Assembly (NCBI RefSeq): GCF_013041615.1
Contig: NZ_JABEPQ010000008.1
Location: 1-37,586, forward strand
Reading direction: 5' to 3'
Source of the DNA: Knoellia koreensis
GTDB taxonomy: Bacteria; Actinomycetota; Actinomycetes; Actinomycetales; Dermatophilaceae
Length of the DNA stretch: 37,586 nt
The notes below the pieces were generated by a model. The model saw only the letters and a program-made list of their open reading frames with translations. It made no database searches and was not told the DNA's origin. This document shows positions 29,220 through 36,519 of the stretch, piece after piece (position 1 is the stretch's first letter; each line of letters begins with the position of its first letter). A program made the position numbers and the translations under genes.

Positions 29220-30727
29220 AGACGGTCCCTCATCGACGCGGGCACCTTCAGGTGCTTGGGCAAGATCAAGCCGAGCGGCAGAGCGGCCGCGAACGCGGAC
29301 GCCTGCGCACCGTAGACAGGCCGCAGCCGCAACCTCGCCGTCGCGGCGAGATTGTCGATCGCAGCCTTGGCCTCAGCCACCCGGTCGACGTCCAGGACCG
29401 TGGCGGTCACCAACATGCCGAAGTTCACCAGGCCCGCCCCCGAGGCCTCCTCCTGCGCGGTCGCGGCTGCCGACCGCGTGGCCAGCACCGCACGAGCTGA
29501 GGGACGTGTCGTCGACGTCGCCACGAACTGCGCCGATCGCAGGTCAGACTCGACGATCGCGGCCGCCTTGGCCGCGTCGATCGGCCGGTACAACAACGTG
29601 ACCCGCTTGCGCGCCACCTCGCGGTGCGGAGCGAGCAGCCGCGCCAGCACCGAAGACTGGACGTTGCCGCGCGGGGCGGTGGTCATAGACCAGGTGACGC
29701 TGTAAGCGTCATCGTGGCGGTACCCCTCCCACTCGGCCTCGGCGGCCACAGGGCCGACGTCGGACCAGTCGAGACCGGTGGCCTCGCCGGCGGAATGCGC
29801 CTCATCGACGAGAGTTGCAATGCCAGGGTTGTAGGCGACGCGGACCACCTCGCACAGCTCGGCCGCATCGAGGGGTCGAGCTGCGCCCGCACCCGTCGCG
29901 GCCAGGCTGCCCGTCAGACCGGGAAGCCGAGCCGCAAGATCCCGACCCATCTCGGTATCGGTGCGCTTCTTCCCAGTCGCTGCACTGACCGAGGAGAACG
30001 TGAGCGTGACGTAGGCCTTGATCACGCTCGACCCGGCCGGGTACATATCGACGACCTCGCTCAGCATCGCCCGGGCGAACGCAGGCGCGTTCGGGTCCAC
30101 GTTGCTGGCAACCTCGCGACGCAGCCGATGCCCCGTGTCCGGGGCGGTCTCGATCGTCACCGCGCACGCCTCGACACCGGGCTCGTCGGCCAGGTTCGCC
30201 AGCCAATGCCCCCAGTCGGCCACCCACACATCGACCTGATCAGGATCGACCAGACTCGCACCGTCAGGCTCGGTCGCGAAGACTGCCGTGTAGGTGCGGG
30301 TCGTCGGGGCATAGATCAGCGCGAACCGGCGGCCGTAAGAGTCGGTGTGCTCACTCAGCCGGAGCTGCGCAGCGATTCCAGGGAGCTGATGAGTGCCCCA
30401 CAGCGCGAACCCGAGCGGCCCGGACCGGTACAGGTGCGCACCCCTGCGCGTCGCACTGCCCCAGCCGATCCGGGCGAGGCCACGGTCGAGCAGGCTCTTC
30501 CCGTGGCGATCGCGGACGAGGATCGTGCCGAGCACGACCGCGAGCACCCCGAACGTGATCAGACCACGGAGCAGCCCGGCCGCCATCGTGACCAGCACGG
30601 ACAGGATCAGGCCACCGAGCATGATCCCGGTGCCGAGGGAACCAAGGCCGAACAGACCGGACGAGGTGGGTTTGCGCCAGTTCCCGTACGTGCGGGGTCC
30701 GGTGATCTGTGCGCTACCTGCTGCCAT
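29216..30727 (-). CDS. SCO6880-family T4SS membrane protein
   Basis: 503 residues from ATG 30727, with AGGAGG upstream on the minus strand. The start RTYGNWRKPTSSGLFGLGSL and two adjoining spans (GIMLGGLILSVLVTMAAGLL, LITFGVLAVVLGTILV) are typical of SCO6880 proteins. A long soluble part follows, similar in layout to the N-terminal domain of VirB4 partners. The N-terminal portion corresponds to PrgI/VirB3-like proteins. It probably bridges the membrane complex and the VirB4-like ATPase whose gene it overlaps. Confidence 0.85.
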   Translation of the reverse strand: MAAGSAQITGPRTYGNWRKPTSSGLFGLGSLGTGIMLGGLILSVLVTMAAGLLRGLITFGVLAVVLGTILVRDRHGKSLLDRGLARIGWGSATRRGAHLYRSGPLGFALWGTHQLPGIAAQLRLSEHTDSYGRRFALIYAPTTRTYTAVFATEPDGASLVDPDQVDVWVADWGHWLANLADEPGVEACAVTIETAPDTGHRLRREVASNVDPNAPAFARAMLSEVVDMYPAGSSVIKAYVTLTFSSVSAATGKKRTDTEMGRDLAARLPGLTGSLAATGAGAARPLDAAELCEVVRVAYNPGIATLVDEAHSAGEATGLDWSDVGPVAAEAEWEGYRHDDAYSVTWSMTTAPRGNVQSSVLARLLAPHREVARKRVTLLYRPIDAAKAAAIVESDLRSAQFVATSTTRPSARAVLATRSAAATAQEEASGAGLVNFGMLVTATVLDVDRVAEAKAAIDNLAATARLRLRPVYGAQASAFAAALPLGLILPKHLKVPASMRDRL

Positions 30728-32354
30728 TGGGTCCTCCTGAGCTGTCGTCGGCGGCCGCCTGCACAGCACCAGCCGCCGCCTTCACCGTTCCGGTTACGGC
30801 CTGAACGCCGACGCCGACAGCGGCGCCGACCGGCCCAGCGGCCGCCCCAGCGGCGGCCGCACCTCCTCCTGCTGCTGCGCCCCCGCCTGCGGCACCCGCA
30901 CCTGCGCCTGCGCCGGCCCCCGCCGCCCCGGTCGAGCCCGCCATACCCGTAGTCCCGGCACCGTTGGCACCGGCTGGGCCGCTTGCCCCGGTCGAGCCGC
31001 TGCCCGATCCACCCGGGCTGCCCGAAGGACCGGACCCACCCGTCCCGCCGGAAGGTCCGGCCGAGTTCGTCGATCCCGAGGGCGGGGCAGAGCTGCTGTC
31101 GCCACCGCTGTCGCTGCCACCACCGCCACCGCCCAGGAGCTTCCCGGCCGCGACCGCGCCCGAGGGCAGCATCGCGGCACCGGCGAGGGCCGCCGTGGCC
31201 ATCCCCGAGCCGGAGGCGATCGACGACACCGCCGGGATGATCAGACTCATCAGGGCGGGCAGCGCTACCAGCGCCACCGCCATGAGCGTCAGCCCGACGA
31301 TCACGGAGATGAGCCCGCTTCCGTCATCCTTGAAGATGCTCGTGCCCGAGAGCTTGAACGCAGTGGCGTACACGATGGCCGCCGCTGGCTTGTAGAGGAT
31401 GAAGGCGAGCAGCCACCCGACCGTCTTACGGAACATGTTCCGTCCGGTCTCGGTGTTCGTTGCGGCGGCCGAGACAGGCAGGACGCCCGCCAGGACGACG
31501 AGCATCCCGGCGCGCACGACCATGAGGAGGATCTGCACGATCGACCCGAATACGGCTAGCAGGCCCAGGATGATCACCATGATGGACCCCAGGCCGCCGG
31601 TCGCGGGGTTTGTGGTGAGTGCGAGGAGCCCGGCCATGTTCCCGCCGAAGCAGGTGCCGTTGGTGTCCTCGATCGAGCAGTCCAGCGCGCCGTTGAGCAG
31701 CCAGACTGAGAATGAGTCCCCAGCCGCGACGAGCAGCGACACGGCGGTCAGACCCGCTCCGCTGACGACCACGAGAGTGAGCAGCGACTTCACCAGGTCC
31801 TTGCCCGGCTCGGCGCGTTGTTCCCACGCCATCCGGCCAGCGCCAAAGATCACGCCGAGCACGGCGACGGCGACCATGTACCACCACAGGCTGTTCTGGA
31901 CGAACGCCACTGTCGGTGACCCCGACGAGCTGACAGCCGGGGCGATCGCCGTTACCAGCCCAACAGCGGCCGACACGATGATCGTGGCCACGAGGACCAC
32001 GCCGATCCGATCGACGTGTCTCTGGCCCTCATGTCTGTGGCCAAGGCCCATCCGCACGCCGGCCACGATCAACGACAGCACGCAGATGCCGAACGCGATC
32101 CACGTCGCCCAGGCAAGGACGGTGTTGATCCCGCCGACGTCGGCCGCGTGATCGCCGGGCGAGACGCCGGCGGAACCGCCGCCACCCGTCAGGGTCGGCG
32201 TGCCGATGTTGACCCACATCGTGCCCAGCGACGCCACAGCCTTGCCGACCGCTTCCAGTACGGCGTCAGCCATCTTCGTGATCGCATCACCGATCGTGGA
32301 TGCGGCCCATTCCTTGGCCTTGCACTCAAGGTCGAGCAGCTCGCACTCGTCCAT
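30714..32354 (-). CDS. VirB6/TrbL-like channel protein with Gly-rich tail
   Basis: 546 residues from ATG 32354. After 40 residues come about eight membrane spans up to residue 400, for example WIAFGICVLSLIVAGVRM, LWWYMVAVAVLGVIFGAG, VQILLMVVRAGMLVVLAG and LISVIVGLTLMAVALVALP. GSSG-type loops and a LLxxF...FMRxT-like NMFRKTVGWLLAFILYKP segment fit TrbL/VirB6. The C-terminal 140 residues are a low-complexity Gly/Ser/Ala/Pro chain, with runs of GAGAG and AAAGG, that may span the cell wall. The first two spans resemble the small pilin-like protein at 33142. Confidence 0.85.
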   Translation of the reverse strand: MDECELLDLECKAKEWAASTIGDAITKMADAVLEAVGKAVASLGTMWVNIGTPTLTGGGGSAGVSPGDHAADVGGINTVLAWATWIAFGICVLSLIVAGVRMGLGHRHEGQRHVDRIGVVLVATIIVSAAVGLVTAIAPAVSSSGSPTVAFVQNSLWWYMVAVAVLGVIFGAGRMAWEQRAEPGKDLVKSLLTLVVVSGAGLTAVSLLVAAGDSFSVWLLNGALDCSIEDTNGTCFGGNMAGLLALTTNPATGGLGSIMVIILGLLAVFGSIVQILLMVVRAGMLVVLAGVLPVSAAATNTETGRNMFRKTVGWLLAFILYKPAAAIVYATAFKLSGTSIFKDDGSGLISVIVGLTLMAVALVALPALMSLIIPAVSSIASGSGMATAALAGAAMLPSGAVAAGKLLGGGGGGSDSGGDSSSAPPSGSTNSAGPSGGTGGSGPSGSPGGSGSGSTGASGPAGANGAGTTGMAGSTGAAGAGAGAGAGAAGGGAAAGGGAAAAGAAAGPVGAAVGVGVQAVTGTVKAAAGAVQAAADDSSGGPNGSR

Positions 32355-32357
32355 GAA

Positions 32358-33116
32358 CTACGCCCCGGCCCACAGGGTGTAGCCGCTCAGCGACGGAAGC
32401 TGAACGACCGGGCTTAGTTCCGTGCCATCGTCAGCCACGCGAATCTTCCAGTCGCCGCCTGACCACTGGAGGTTGAGCACCGACGCGCCCACTGCACCGT
32501 TCGAAGTTCGGAAGGCGATGTCGACGTCCGCCTGGTTGCCGTCGTAGCGCAGGACGCGGAAGCCGGCGATCTGCACCCGGGTTCCGCCGTCGCCAGCGCC
32601 GGTGATGGGCTTCTTCAGCAGAGCGTCGCGGCCCGGCCCGGGAACCGTGGCCTCGTCGTAGAACCTCGCGCGCAAGGGTGCGTAGGACCCGATCGCGGCG
32701 TAGTTTGCCGCCGCCACAAGTGCTCCGGTGGGCGTCCGTGCGTAGCAGCTCCGGAACCCGTCACCATCGATCTTCCCCGGTCCTTGGCCCTCGATTGAGG
32801 GCGCGGCAGTGGTCCCCACAAGAGCCCAGGTGGCGGTAGGAGCCGTGGTCACCGTGCCGCTCAGCTCCACCGCTTCGAGGCCGCACACGCTGGCCTCGTT
32901 CTGTGCCGTCTGAGTCGCTGTGGCCGTGGCGGTGGAGGGAGACGGAGCCGACGGGTTGGCTGTCGGCTCCGTCTCGCCTCCGAAGATGTTCGTCAAACTG
33001 AGGACCAGCCCCAGCACGACGATGGCGGCCACGACCACCGCCGATCCGATGAGCTTCTTCGAGGCCCCGGTGTTCTCGTCGGCGGGCGGGCTGCTCGCGT
33101 CGTTGGTCATCGTCAT
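32358..33116 (-). CDS. Single-span, VirB8-like T4SS protein
   Basis: 252 residues from ATG 33116 with GAAGGAG upstream. One membrane span near the N-terminus (LIGSAVVVAAIVVLGLVLSL, about residues 22-41), a Thr/Ala/Pro linker, and an extracytoplasmic domain of about 170 residues with GALVAAANYAAIGSYAPL, QIAGFRVLRYDGNQADVDIA and WKIRVADDG. The layout (short cytosolic part, span, NTF2-like domain) is that of VirB8/TcpC proteins. No lipobox or catalytic motif is present. The match is by topology, so the name is tentative. Confidence 0.6.
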   Translation of the reverse strand: MTMTNDASSPPADENTGASKKLIGSAVVVAAIVVLGLVLSLTNIFGGETEPTANPSAPSPSTATATATQTAQNEASVCGLEAVELSGTVTTAPTATWALVGTTAAPSIEGQGPGKIDGDGFRSCYARTPTGALVAAANYAAIGSYAPLRARFYDEATVPGPGRDALLKKPITGAGDGGTRVQIAGFRVLRYDGNQADVDIAFRTSNGAVGASVLNLQWSGGDWKIRVADDGTELSPVVQLPSLSGYTLWAGA

Positions 33117-33141
33117 GGCTCCTTCTGCCGTAGGGGTCGAA

Positions 33142-33387
33142 TCAGGTGGCCAGGAACCCGACGATCGCGAAGGCCGCCGAGACGACCAGGACGCCGCCGA
33201 GCACCCAGCCGATAGAAGCGGCGTGCTCGCCGCCCTCACCGCGACGGTTCCCGATCGCCATGCGAACGCCTGCGAAGATCAGGGCCATCACGAGGATGCC
33301 CAGGGCGATCCACTTGCCCCAGCCCATGATGGTGACGAAGTTCTCGAATCCGGGTGGGGGCGAGCCACCGCCGGGGTCTGGAACCAT
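33142..33387 (-). CDS. Small pilin-like (VirB2-like) protein with two spans
   Basis: 81 residues from ATG 33387, with GGAGGAAT upstream. A short Gly/Pro-rich head is followed by spans WIALGILVMALIFAGVRM and IGWVLGGVLVVSAAFAIV separated by a basic-acidic loop (NRRGEGGEH). Size and topology fit TrbC/VirB2-type pilins. The sequence is clearly related to residues 85-150 of the VirB6-like protein at 30714. It lies between that group and the DUF6668-like gene in the same leftward operon. Confidence 0.6.
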   Translation of the reverse strand: MVPDPGGGSPPPGFENFVTIMGWGKWIALGILVMALIFAGVRMAIGNRRGEGGEHAASIGWVLGGVLVVSAAFAIVGFLAT

Positions 33388-33390
33388 GAT

Positions 33391-34077
33391 CTATTCCTCC
33401 TTCAAGGGGGTGTCAGCGCCAGCGGTCGCTGTCGCAGCAAGTGAGCGCAGTTGGCTCACGAGTTTGGAGACCGCGCGCGGGGTGCGCTCGGTCACGGGAT
33501 CACCCAGCCGCCACGCCTCGACCCACGGCACGTGCCAGACACGCGGGGCACCTCCGCCCACGACCTTGGCCAAGTCGCGGATCGGTGCAGGCACCTTGCC
33601 AGGAGCGTCGGCCACTAGAACCAGGCCCAGAAGCCGCACGGACTCACCGGCCGACGAGGCCGCCCACTGCGTGAGCGCCGTCCGTGCGGCGAGCAGACTC
33701 CGCACGTTGGTACGGGCCACGACCACGCACGCCACGGGTGCGCCGTCCGGCAGCTCAGGCCAGGCGTGCCCTGCGGCCTTCCACGCTTCGTCGAGTTCGG
33801 CCAGCGTGGACTCACCAGAGCCACCGTGCGCACCGACCACCCACAGAGCGGCCGAGGCATGAGTGCGTTTCACCGGTAGCGCGTCCTGGGGTGACGGAAC
33901 GTGAGGCTGCGGGGCCAGCGGACCGCTGGGCTCATCCACCTCAACCAGCTCGGGCACCGTGCTGGGGGTCGGCACGATGGTCGGCATCCACTCGCGCCAA
34001 TTCTCACCCGGAATCTGGGCACGCTCACGCACGTCTGTTGACGTAGCGGTGTCCACCCACGGGTTCCTGTTTGTCAC
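33391..34077 (-). CDS. Degenerate P-loop protein (DUF6668-like)
   Basis: 228 residues from GTG 34077, preceded by AGGAGGTG on the minus strand. The N-terminal 90 residues are disordered and Pro-rich. The second half has a MinD-like fold pattern: WVVGAHGGSGESTLAELDEA, then ACVVVARTNVRSLLAARTAL, LLGLVLVADAPGKVP and APRVWHVPWVEAWR. The Walker A lysine is replaced by Glu (GGSGEST where GGxGKST is expected), so ATP use is doubtful. It is the first gene of the leftward T4SS operon and may act as a scaffold. The DUF name is recalled and is less certain than the fold. Confidence 0.6.
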   Translation of the reverse strand: MTNRNPWVDTATSTDVRERAQIPGENWREWMPTIVPTPSTVPELVEVDEPSGPLAPQPHVPSPQDALPVKRTHASAALWVVGAHGGSGESTLAELDEAWKAAGHAWPELPDGAPVACVVVARTNVRSLLAARTALTQWAASSAGESVRLLGLVLVADAPGKVPAPIRDLAKVVGGGAPRVWHVPWVEAWRLGDPVTERTPRAVSKLVSQLRSLAATATAGADTPLKEE

Positions 34078-34127
34078 CCCTGCACCTCCTGGGTCGATAA
34101 TGAGCTGTTCCCAACCGGACAAGCCAC

Positions 34128-34157
34128 AGCATACACCGGAGAGGATCAGCCTGTCAT
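34128..34157 (-). promoter_or_regulatory. Candidate promoter of the leftward T4SS operon
   Basis: On the minus strand ATGACA (34157-34152), 18-base spacer, TATGCT (34133-34128), about 50 bases before GTG 34077. The 148-base region between the divergent operons holds no gene. Confidence 0.4.
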
Positions 34158-34225
34158 ACCGTCCATCTTTGACCCTTGGAAGGGCACAACGTGCACCAGC
34201 GTCCTGCATCGACTACTGTAGACCC

Positions 34226-34516
34226 ATGTTGGACTGGTCATCGAGGAGCGACGCTGTGACCTCGCGCCTCGATGAGCTGTTCGGTGACCTTCCGAAGAAG
34301 CTCGACGTCCCCCAGGTTGCGGACCTTCTCGGGATGACGAAGAAAGGGGTCTACCAGTGGATTCATCAGGGCACCATCCCGGCCTACAAACTAGGCGCGA
34401 CCTGGATCATTCTCCGCGACGAGCTCCGCGACGCGATTGCCTCGGGATCGAACCTCGCCCAGGAGATAGCGTCAGACCAACACGCCCAGGACGACGCCGA
34501 GGACCACGCGGACTGA
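34226..34516 (+). CDS. HTH protein, excisionase/MerR-like, possible T4SS regulator
   Basis: 96 residues from ATG 34226. TACTGT (34214-34219) lies 7 bases before, which would give a leaderless mRNA. A GTG at 34256 with GAGGAG (34243-34248) is the alternative (86 residues). LDVPQVADLLGMTKKGVYQW and IHQGTIPAYKLGATWIILRD form the winged HTH of the excisionase family (DNA-binding fold followed by a strand turn). It stands first in the rightward operon, divergent from the leftward one, so it may control both. Its stop overlaps the next ATG. Confidence 0.75.
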   Translation: MLDWSSRSDAVTSRLDELFGDLPKKLDVPQVADLLGMTKKGVYQWIHQGTIPAYKLGATWIILRDELRDAIASGSNLAQEIASDQHAQDDAEDHAD

Positions 34517-35061
34517 TGCCGCGACTAGGGTGGCTGCTCGCAGCCGCTTGTCTCGCGCCGCTTCTTGCCGCGTGCAGCAGCACGCCCGAGCCCATGCCGA
34601 GCAACCCGGCCCCGAGTAGCCCGATCTCCATTCCGACCGGCCTCACGCCGGCCCCGACAGACGTGCCCGAGCAGCACGACGACGGATCAATCGGCACACC
34701 GATGCCGGGCTCCACACTCACCCTCGACGAAGCGTCGCGAGACAGCGCGATCGAGCGCGGCCAGACGGTGATGAGCCTGTTCGCCCGGCGCGCGGTCGAC
34801 GCCACCCAGTGGCAGGCCGACCTCGCGCCGTACCTGACGCCGCAGGCCGCCCAGGCCTACCAGTACGTCGACCCGGCCAATGTGCCGCCAACCAAGATCA
34901 CCGGCCCGGTGACGCTCACCCCAGCCTCGACACCGCTGGTCGCCCGAGTGAGCGTCCCCACCGACGCCGGGGTCTATCTGGTGATCATGGCCCGCACCGA
35001 CGAAAGCCCAACGTGGCTCGCGGACCGGATCATGCCGCCCGAGGGTCAAGGAGACTCCTGA
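34516..35061 (+). CDS. Predicted lipoprotein of the T4SS
   Basis: 181 residues from ATG 34516 (TGATG overlap). The signal peptide MPRLGWLLAAACLAPLLAAC ends in a lipobox (LAAC, lipidated Cys20). A Pro/Ser-rich linker is followed by a folded domain (SLFARRAVDATQWQADLAPY, ARVSVPTDAGVYLVIMART) of NTF2-like pattern. It is coupled to the wall hydrolase gene. It may support the channel on the outer face of the membrane, as VirB7-type lipoproteins do in other bacteria; that comparison is functional, not homology based. Confidence 0.7.
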   Translation: MPRLGWLLAAACLAPLLAACSSTPEPMPSNPAPSSPISIPTGLTPAPTDVPEQHDDGSIGTPMPGSTLTLDEASRDSAIERGQTVMSLFARRAVDATQWQADLAPYLTPQAAQAYQYVDPANVPPTKITGPVTLTPASTPLVARVSVPTDAGVYLVIMARTDESPTWLADRIMPPEGQGDS

Positions 35062-36506
35062 TGAGCAGCGGCGGCCAGTCCTCGGGGCTGCGCACGGTCG
35101 CGATTACTGCCCTGGTCATCCCCGCGCTCATCCTCGCCTTCCTGTTTGGCATCGTGCTCATCTCCGACACGACCTCACAAGCGGCCTGCGGCCCCACCGG
35201 AACCGCGCTGACGGTTGACCCGGCGAGCGTGCCTGAAGGCCCGATCGCCGGCTATGACCACGAGCAGCTCGTCAACGCCGCGCACATCATGCTCGCCGCG
35301 CAGAAGCTCGGCCTCAGCGCCCGAGATCAGCAGATCGGCGTCTCGACCGCGATGGGCGAGTCCAGCCTGCGCGTCCTGGACTACGGCGACGACGTAGGCC
35401 CGGACAGCCGCGGGCTGTTCCAGCAGCGCGACAACGGCGCGTGGGGCTCGTACTCCGACCGGATGGACCCGTTCATCTCGGCCACCAACTTCTTCCGGGT
35501 CGAGATGACCATTGCTGGCCGAGAGTCGATGGAACCCACGCTCGTGTCCAACGCGGTGCAGCGCAACGCTGACCCGTACCACTACGCCCGGTTCTGGGAG
35601 CCCGCCGGTGCCGTCGTCACCGCCCTTGGCGGGGTTCAGCAGGCCGCAGCCCCGGCCGCCAACGCGGGAGCGGGCGGATCGGAGTACAGCCTCGGGCCCG
35701 TGCACCCCCAGACCGCGATCGTCGCCAACACGGTTGGACCCATGTTCGGCTTCGTCACCATCGGGGGCTACCGCGAATCCGCCCGCGACCCCAACGGGCA
35801 CCCCAGCGGCCTGGCGCTGGACTTCATGACGAACGACATTCCCAATGGCAGAACGGCCGGTGACAACCTCGCCAAGTACCTCCAGGACCACGCGGCCGAC
35901 CTCGGGGTGGACTACATCATCTGGCTACAGCGCATCTGGTCCACCGACCGCGCCGACGAGGGATGGCGTCCGATGGAGGACCGTGGCAGCCCCACGCAGA
36001 ACCACATGGACCACGTCCACCTCAACCTCACCGGCAAGGGGTCCAGCGCCATCCCCGGATGCGAGACCGGGCTTCCCGGAGAGGTGTCCCTGGCCGGGTG
36101 GGCACTCCCGGCGCAAGGGCCGCTGAACTCCGACTTCGGACCGCGCAGTTCTCCCGGCGGTATCGGCTCGACCTACCACCGAGGCATCGACCTCGGCGGT
36201 GGCGGCTGCTACGGCCCCATCTGGGCCGCGAACACGGGCCAGGTCGTGCGGGCAGGACCCGCCGGCGGCTACGGCAACCTCATAGAGATTGACCACGGCA
36301 GCGGTGTCCACACCCGTTACGGCCACATGTTCAACGACGGCGTGCTCGCCAAGGTGGGCGATCAAGTCACCGCCGGGCAGCAGATCGCCAAGGTCGGCAC
36401 CACCGGCACCTCCACCGGGTGCCACCTGCACTTCGAGGTGCTGGTCGACGGCCAGCAAGTAGACCCACAAGCCTTCCTCGCCCAGGTCGGCGTCACCATC
36501 AAGTAG
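35061..36506 (+). CDS. T4SS cell-wall hydrolase: transglycosylase-like, M15-like and M23 domains
   Basis: 481 residues from ATG 35061 (TGATG). One N-terminal span (TVAITALVIPALILAFLFGI) anchors the protein outside. Residues about 60-190 form a lysozyme-like fold (IGVSTAMGESSLRVLDYGDD, SRGLFQQR). Residues about 210-330 resemble a D,D-peptidase fold, with HPSGLALDF and MDHVHLNL as metal ligands. The last 110 residues are an M23 endopeptidase with HRGIDLGG and CHLHFEV. All three could open peptidoglycan for the transfer channel. Two-domain forms are common; three in one chain is less usual. Confidence 0.88.
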   Translation: MSSGGQSSGLRTVAITALVIPALILAFLFGIVLISDTTSQAACGPTGTALTVDPASVPEGPIAGYDHEQLVNAAHIMLAAQKLGLSARDQQIGVSTAMGESSLRVLDYGDDVGPDSRGLFQQRDNGAWGSYSDRMDPFISATNFFRVEMTIAGRESMEPTLVSNAVQRNADPYHYARFWEPAGAVVTALGGVQQAAAPAANAGAGGSEYSLGPVHPQTAIVANTVGPMFGFVTIGGYRESARDPNGHPSGLALDFMTNDIPNGRTAGDNLAKYLQDHAADLGVDYIIWLQRIWSTDRADEGWRPMEDRGSPTQNHMDHVHLNLTGKGSSAIPGCETGLPGEVSLAGWALPAQGPLNSDFGPRSSPGGIGSTYHRGIDLGGGGCYGPIWAANTGQVVRAGPAGGYGNLIEIDHGSGVHTRYGHMFNDGVLAKVGDQVTAGQQIAKVGTTGTSTGCHLHFEVLVDGQQVDPQAFLAQVGVTIK

Positions 36507-36519
36507 TAGGGAGATACCG

